DNA of 8,231 bases. Source: Actinomycetota bacterium. GTDB taxonomy: Bacteria > Actinomycetota > Actinomycetes > S36-B12. Shown one piece after another: positions 6,671-8,231 of the stretch. Location of the stretch: contig CANJCG010000072.1 in assembly GCA_947472655.1 (NCBI GenBank), forward strand, positions 1 through 8,231, in the 5' to 3' direction. The translations under genes were made by a program, and so were the position numbers. Positions within the stretch are counted from its first letter, which is position 1; each line of letters opens with the position of its first letter. The notes under the pieces were generated by a model. The model had not been told where the DNA came from and made no database searches. It saw only the letters and a list, made by a program, of their open reading frames with translations.

Positions 6671-6757
6671 ATGGGCAGGGATTGCTCGGGCTGTTTGAGG
6701 GGAACCCAATTGAAGTCTTTCCGACCTTGCCCAGTACGGTGCCCAAATGAGTGTTGA
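6671..6757 (+). CDS. Tentative 28-aa Cys-rich leaderless ORF overlapping the RDD start
   Basis: ATG at 6671 opens 28 codons with five cysteines (positions 5, 8, 20, 24 and 28), arranged as CSGC near the start and CPVRCPNEC at the end. The TGA (6755-6757) lies inside the RDD gene in another frame, overlapping it by 11 nt. There is no usable Shine-Dalgarno, but the candidate -10 TATTAA ends 5 nt before the ATG, so a transcript could begin at the start codon. Leaderless Cys-rich upstream ORFs that act as cysteine attenuators are described in mycobacteria, which is the only reason to list it. A chance ORF of this size is quite likely. Confidence 0.2.
   Translation: MGRDCSGCLRGTQLKSFRPCPVRCPNEC
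6735..6740 (+). promoter_or_regulatory. Candidate -10 (TACGGT) for a leaderless RDD transcript
   Basis: TACGGT fits the actinobacterial TANNNT pattern and ends 6 nt before the RDD ATG, the position expected when transcription begins at the start codon. The RDD gene has no Shine-Dalgarno, in agreement with this. The nearest -35-like sequence is TTGAAG (6710-6715) with a 19-nt spacer, slightly long. It competes with the TTGACG/TATTAA promoter upstream; both could be used. Confidence 0.35.
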
Positions 6758-7127
6758 TCTACCGGGTGAAGTGGCGTCATTAGTGCGTCGCGCCGCAGCT
6801 CTAATAATTGATTGGGTTGCTTGTCTCTTGGTTGCAAAGCTTGTTGCACCTGCCTTGGAATTGGGGGAGGCGCCATTCTTGCCGTTGTTGATTTTCTTCA
6901 TCGAAGTCACCTTGCTCACGTGGTTTGTGGCAGCAAGTTTTGGACAGCGGGTACTTGGTATTGAAGTAATCGGTATCGACGGTCAGAGACTGATGCTTTG
7001 GCGCATCGCGCTTCGCACGCTACTGATTTGTCTGGTCATCCCAGCAGTGATTTTTGACTCCCAAGGCCGAGGTCTTCATGACCGCACGGTTGGGAGCGTT
7101 GCTATTTTGCGTAGAGCAGTGAACTAA
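6747..7127 (+). CDS. RDD-family integral membrane protein
   Basis: This 126-aa membrane protein of the RDD family is named for conserved Arg and Asp residues. The N-terminal signature is RRAAALIIDW (14-23), with the Arg and Asp at the edge of the first membrane helix (about 16-38). A second helix follows (about 43-64), then the conserved ASFGQRVLGIEVI, a third helix (about 88-104) and the closing motif QGRGLHDRTVGSVAI, which carries the family Asp. The length is usual for the short actinobacterial members. Molecular function is not established; the family has been linked to ion transport in a few cases, which cannot be assumed here. The start at 6747 lacks a Shine-Dalgarno, but the sequence MSVDLPGE just before the signature is a sensible N-terminus. 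In other actinobacteria, from memory, this gene stands beside DUF4191 and glnA1. Here its stop overlaps the stop of DUF4191 on the opposite strand. Confidence 0.88.
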   Translation: MSVDLPGEVASLVRRAAALIIDWVACLLVAKLVAPALELGEAPFLPLLIFFIEVTLLTWFVAASFGQRVLGIEVIGIDGQRLMLWRIALRTLLICLVIPAVIFDSQGRGLHDRTVGSVAILRRAVN

Positions 7128-7801
7128 GCTCCGCGTTGGCGACGTACTGAACGAGAACTCGTCGGCATTGGACCCTTGGGGATAGGAATGCCACCTCCAA
7201 CCGCGCTGACAGCATCGAGGCGGCGACGCATATCAGTGATTTGCCCACCACGAAGGTTGCGAGGCAACTTGTTCAGTGCCCGCTGCAACTTAGCCAAAGT
7301 GATCTGGCCCTCTTCGTTGCCGATCTGGATTTCGTAAATCGGCACATCGGGAACCCAGCGGGAAGTCTTCTTGCGTTCCGCCACGAGCATTGGCAGCACT
7401 CGACTGCTTGGACCTTCTGAGATCAAGATGACCCCGGGCTTACCAACAACTCGACTGATGAGGTCTTGATTCTTGTTCACTGCAACACCAGGGGTTGTTT
7501 GCCATCCACCACGCATCTGCTGGGCAACAGCTGCTGCCGCTCCAGGCTGACCTTCAATTTGCGAGTAGGCAGCCGACATTGCGCGACGGCTAAACCAAAA
7601 AACGGATGCAATCAGACCAGCAGGGATCGCAATCAAGATTGCAGTTAAGGTATTGAGGAGATAAGCAACCGGAACACCAACCACCGCAGCGCCGGCAAGG
7701 AAGAAACCTAAGATCTCTAGCCACAGAAGGCGATGCACCTTCTGTGTCATGCCCCAGTTCTGAGCAATCGTTCCAAGCGACTTACGCATACGCTTAAACA
7801 T
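7124..7801 (-). CDS. DUF4191 domain membrane protein
   Basis: This 225-aa protein has a basic N-terminus (KRMRK), two adjacent membrane helices (about 26-48 and 53-71) and a cytoplasmic or peripheral C-terminal part. The recognisable family blocks are FSRRAMSAAYSQIEGQPGA after the second helix, MRGGWQTTPGVAVNK, GKPGVILISEGPSSRVLPML and QITLAKLQRALNKLPRNLR. The C-terminus PIPKGPMPTS is like the actinobacterial proteins next to lipA. No biochemical function is known. The ATG at 7801 is supported by AAAGGGA (AGGGA about 5 nt upstream); Met5 is a less likely start. It shares strand and close spacing (23 nt) with the upstream substrate-binding protein gene, so the two may be cotranscribed. Its stop overlaps the end of the RDD gene (bases 7124-7127). 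The usual neighbour lipA is not seen. Confidence 0.9.
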   Translation of the reverse strand: MFKRMRKSLGTIAQNWGMTQKVHRLLWLEILGFFLAGAAVVGVPVAYLLNTLTAILIAIPAGLIASVFWFSRRAMSAAYSQIEGQPGAAAAVAQQMRGGWQTTPGVAVNKNQDLISRVVGKPGVILISEGPSSRVLPMLVAERKKTSRWVPDVPIYEIQIGNEEGQITLAKLQRALNKLPRNLRGGQITDMRRRLDAVSAVGGGIPIPKGPMPTSSRSVRRQRGA

Positions 7802-7824
7802 GTGTTCCCTTTATCGCTGGTGGG

Positions 7825-8231
7825 CTAGCTGATTTGAAAAATTCCCGCTGCATTCACTTTCAAGATGAAGACAGGAACGTTTGTGCGGTTGCCCGTCTTG
7901 CGGTCAATCGTGATTGCGCCAGTTTGTCCGACTACGTTCTTCACTGACTTCAATTTTGCCAGCACCGGTGTAATTTTGGTTGAGTCGGCGCCACGGATCG
8001 CATTAGCAAGAAGGTTTGTTGAGTCGTAAGTAAAGACTCCCCACACACCGGGCTCAGTCTTAAATGCCTTGGTGAACTCAACCACGAATCGCTTTGCGGT
8101 TGGAAGCTGCGCAGCTGCTGGAACCCCACTGAACTTGCACCGCTGAGAGTTAGTGACCCCAGCAGCTGTCACAAAAGCGGGATCAACGTTAGCGAGACCC
8201 ATGAAACATTGAGCTGTGGTGTTTGCTGAGG
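7825..8231 (-). CDS. Branched-chain amino-acid-type ABC transporter substrate-binding protein, C-terminal part (5' end outside the window)
   Basis: About 135 C-terminal residues are present; the frame is open through the right edge, from ...SANTTAQCFMGLANVDP to the TAG at 7825-7827. The segment FTKAFKTEPGVWGVFTYDST followed by NLLANAIRGA, then VGQTGAITIDRKTGNRTNVP and VFILKVNAAGIFQIS, is the usual end of type I periplasmic binding proteins of the LivK/Peripla_BP_6 family. These are lipoproteins or secreted proteins that bring amino acids or related ligands to an ABC permease. The binding residues and signal peptide lie outside the window, so the ligand cannot be told. Two Cys, in AQCF and QRCKF, could form a disulfide. 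No livH, livM, livG or livF follows; the next gene downstream on the strand is DUF4191, 23 nt away. Transporter genes, if linked, must lie to the right of the window. Confidence 0.85.
   Translation of the reverse strand, partial: SANTTAQCFMGLANVDPAFVTAAGVTNSQRCKFSGVPAAAQLPTAKRFVVEFTKAFKTEPGVWGVFTYDSTNLLANAIRGADSTKITPVLAKLKSVKNVVGQTGAITIDRKTGNRTNVPVFILKVNAAGIFQIS

Noticed and set aside
6580..6876. Upstream continuation of the 39-codon ORF frame back to 6876 on the minus strand
   Set aside because: That part is antisense to the RDD start, low in recognisable features, and lacks a ribosome site; the strong GGAGGAG points to the internal ATG at 6579.
1..8231. Mobile elements, CRISPR array, tRNA, phage or toxin-antitoxin genes
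   Set aside because: No transposase or integrase motifs, no regularly spaced long repeats, no tRNA-like cloverleaf, and no toxin-antitoxin pair was seen; the genes look like core chromosome.

Overview
The window looks like an ordinary chromosomal stretch from an actinomycetote (Actinobacteria). Several genes point the same way. NpdG implies the deazaflavin cofactor F420. GlnA2 is a glutamine synthetase-like paralogue typical of this phylum. DUF4191 is, to my knowledge, essentially confined to it. PanB and NadE resemble their actinobacterial versions closely, as recalled. Base composition looks near 50 % G+C by eye, well below Streptomyces or Mycobacterium, so a lower-GC lineage such as the freshwater Nanopelagicales is a guess, not a demonstration.

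Layout. At the left edge is the first 16 codons of a minus-strand gene with a Lys/Ala-rich N-terminus (1-49). Its leader (69-109) holds three regularly spaced copies of one heptamer that can form two mutually exclusive hairpins. Divergent from it is npdG (199-894, +). It ends 7 nt from the end of panB (902-1738, -). A 200-nt gap without a gene follows, then nadE (1939-3654, -). nadE diverges from glnA2 (3779-5116, +) across 124 nt containing two perfect palindromes. glnA2 converges on a membrane-anchored protein with a phosphodiester-glycosidase-like domain (5154-6458, -). That gene is preceded by, and probably translationally coupled to, a 39-codon small ORF with a very strong Shine-Dalgarno site (6460-6579, -). 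Divergent from the pair is an RDD-family membrane protein (6747-7127, +), whose stop overlaps that of a DUF4191 membrane protein (7124-7801, -). At the right edge is the C-terminal part of a branched-chain amino-acid-type ABC substrate-binding protein (7825-8231, -).

How the genes relate. They do not form one pathway. PanB (pantothenate/CoA) and NadE (NAD) are cofactor synthesis. NpdG links the F420 and NADP pools. NadE uses glutamine as nitrogen donor, and GlnA2 is a glutamate-ligating enzyme. panB, glnA2, RDD and DUF4191 recall, from memory, the Mycobacterium tuberculosis panB-glnA2-glnE-glnA1-RDD-DUF4191-lipA-lipB neighbourhood, but glnE, glnA1, lipA and lipB are not seen here. The glycosidase-like gene and its small ORF occupy the place of glnE/glnA1, and the substrate-binding protein lies where lipA would be expected.

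I see no mobile element, CRISPR array, tRNA, rRNA or origin. The least explained parts are the tandem alternative hairpins at 69-109, the coupled 39-aa ORF at 6460-6579, and a tentative Cys-rich 28-codon leaderless ORF at 6671-6757.
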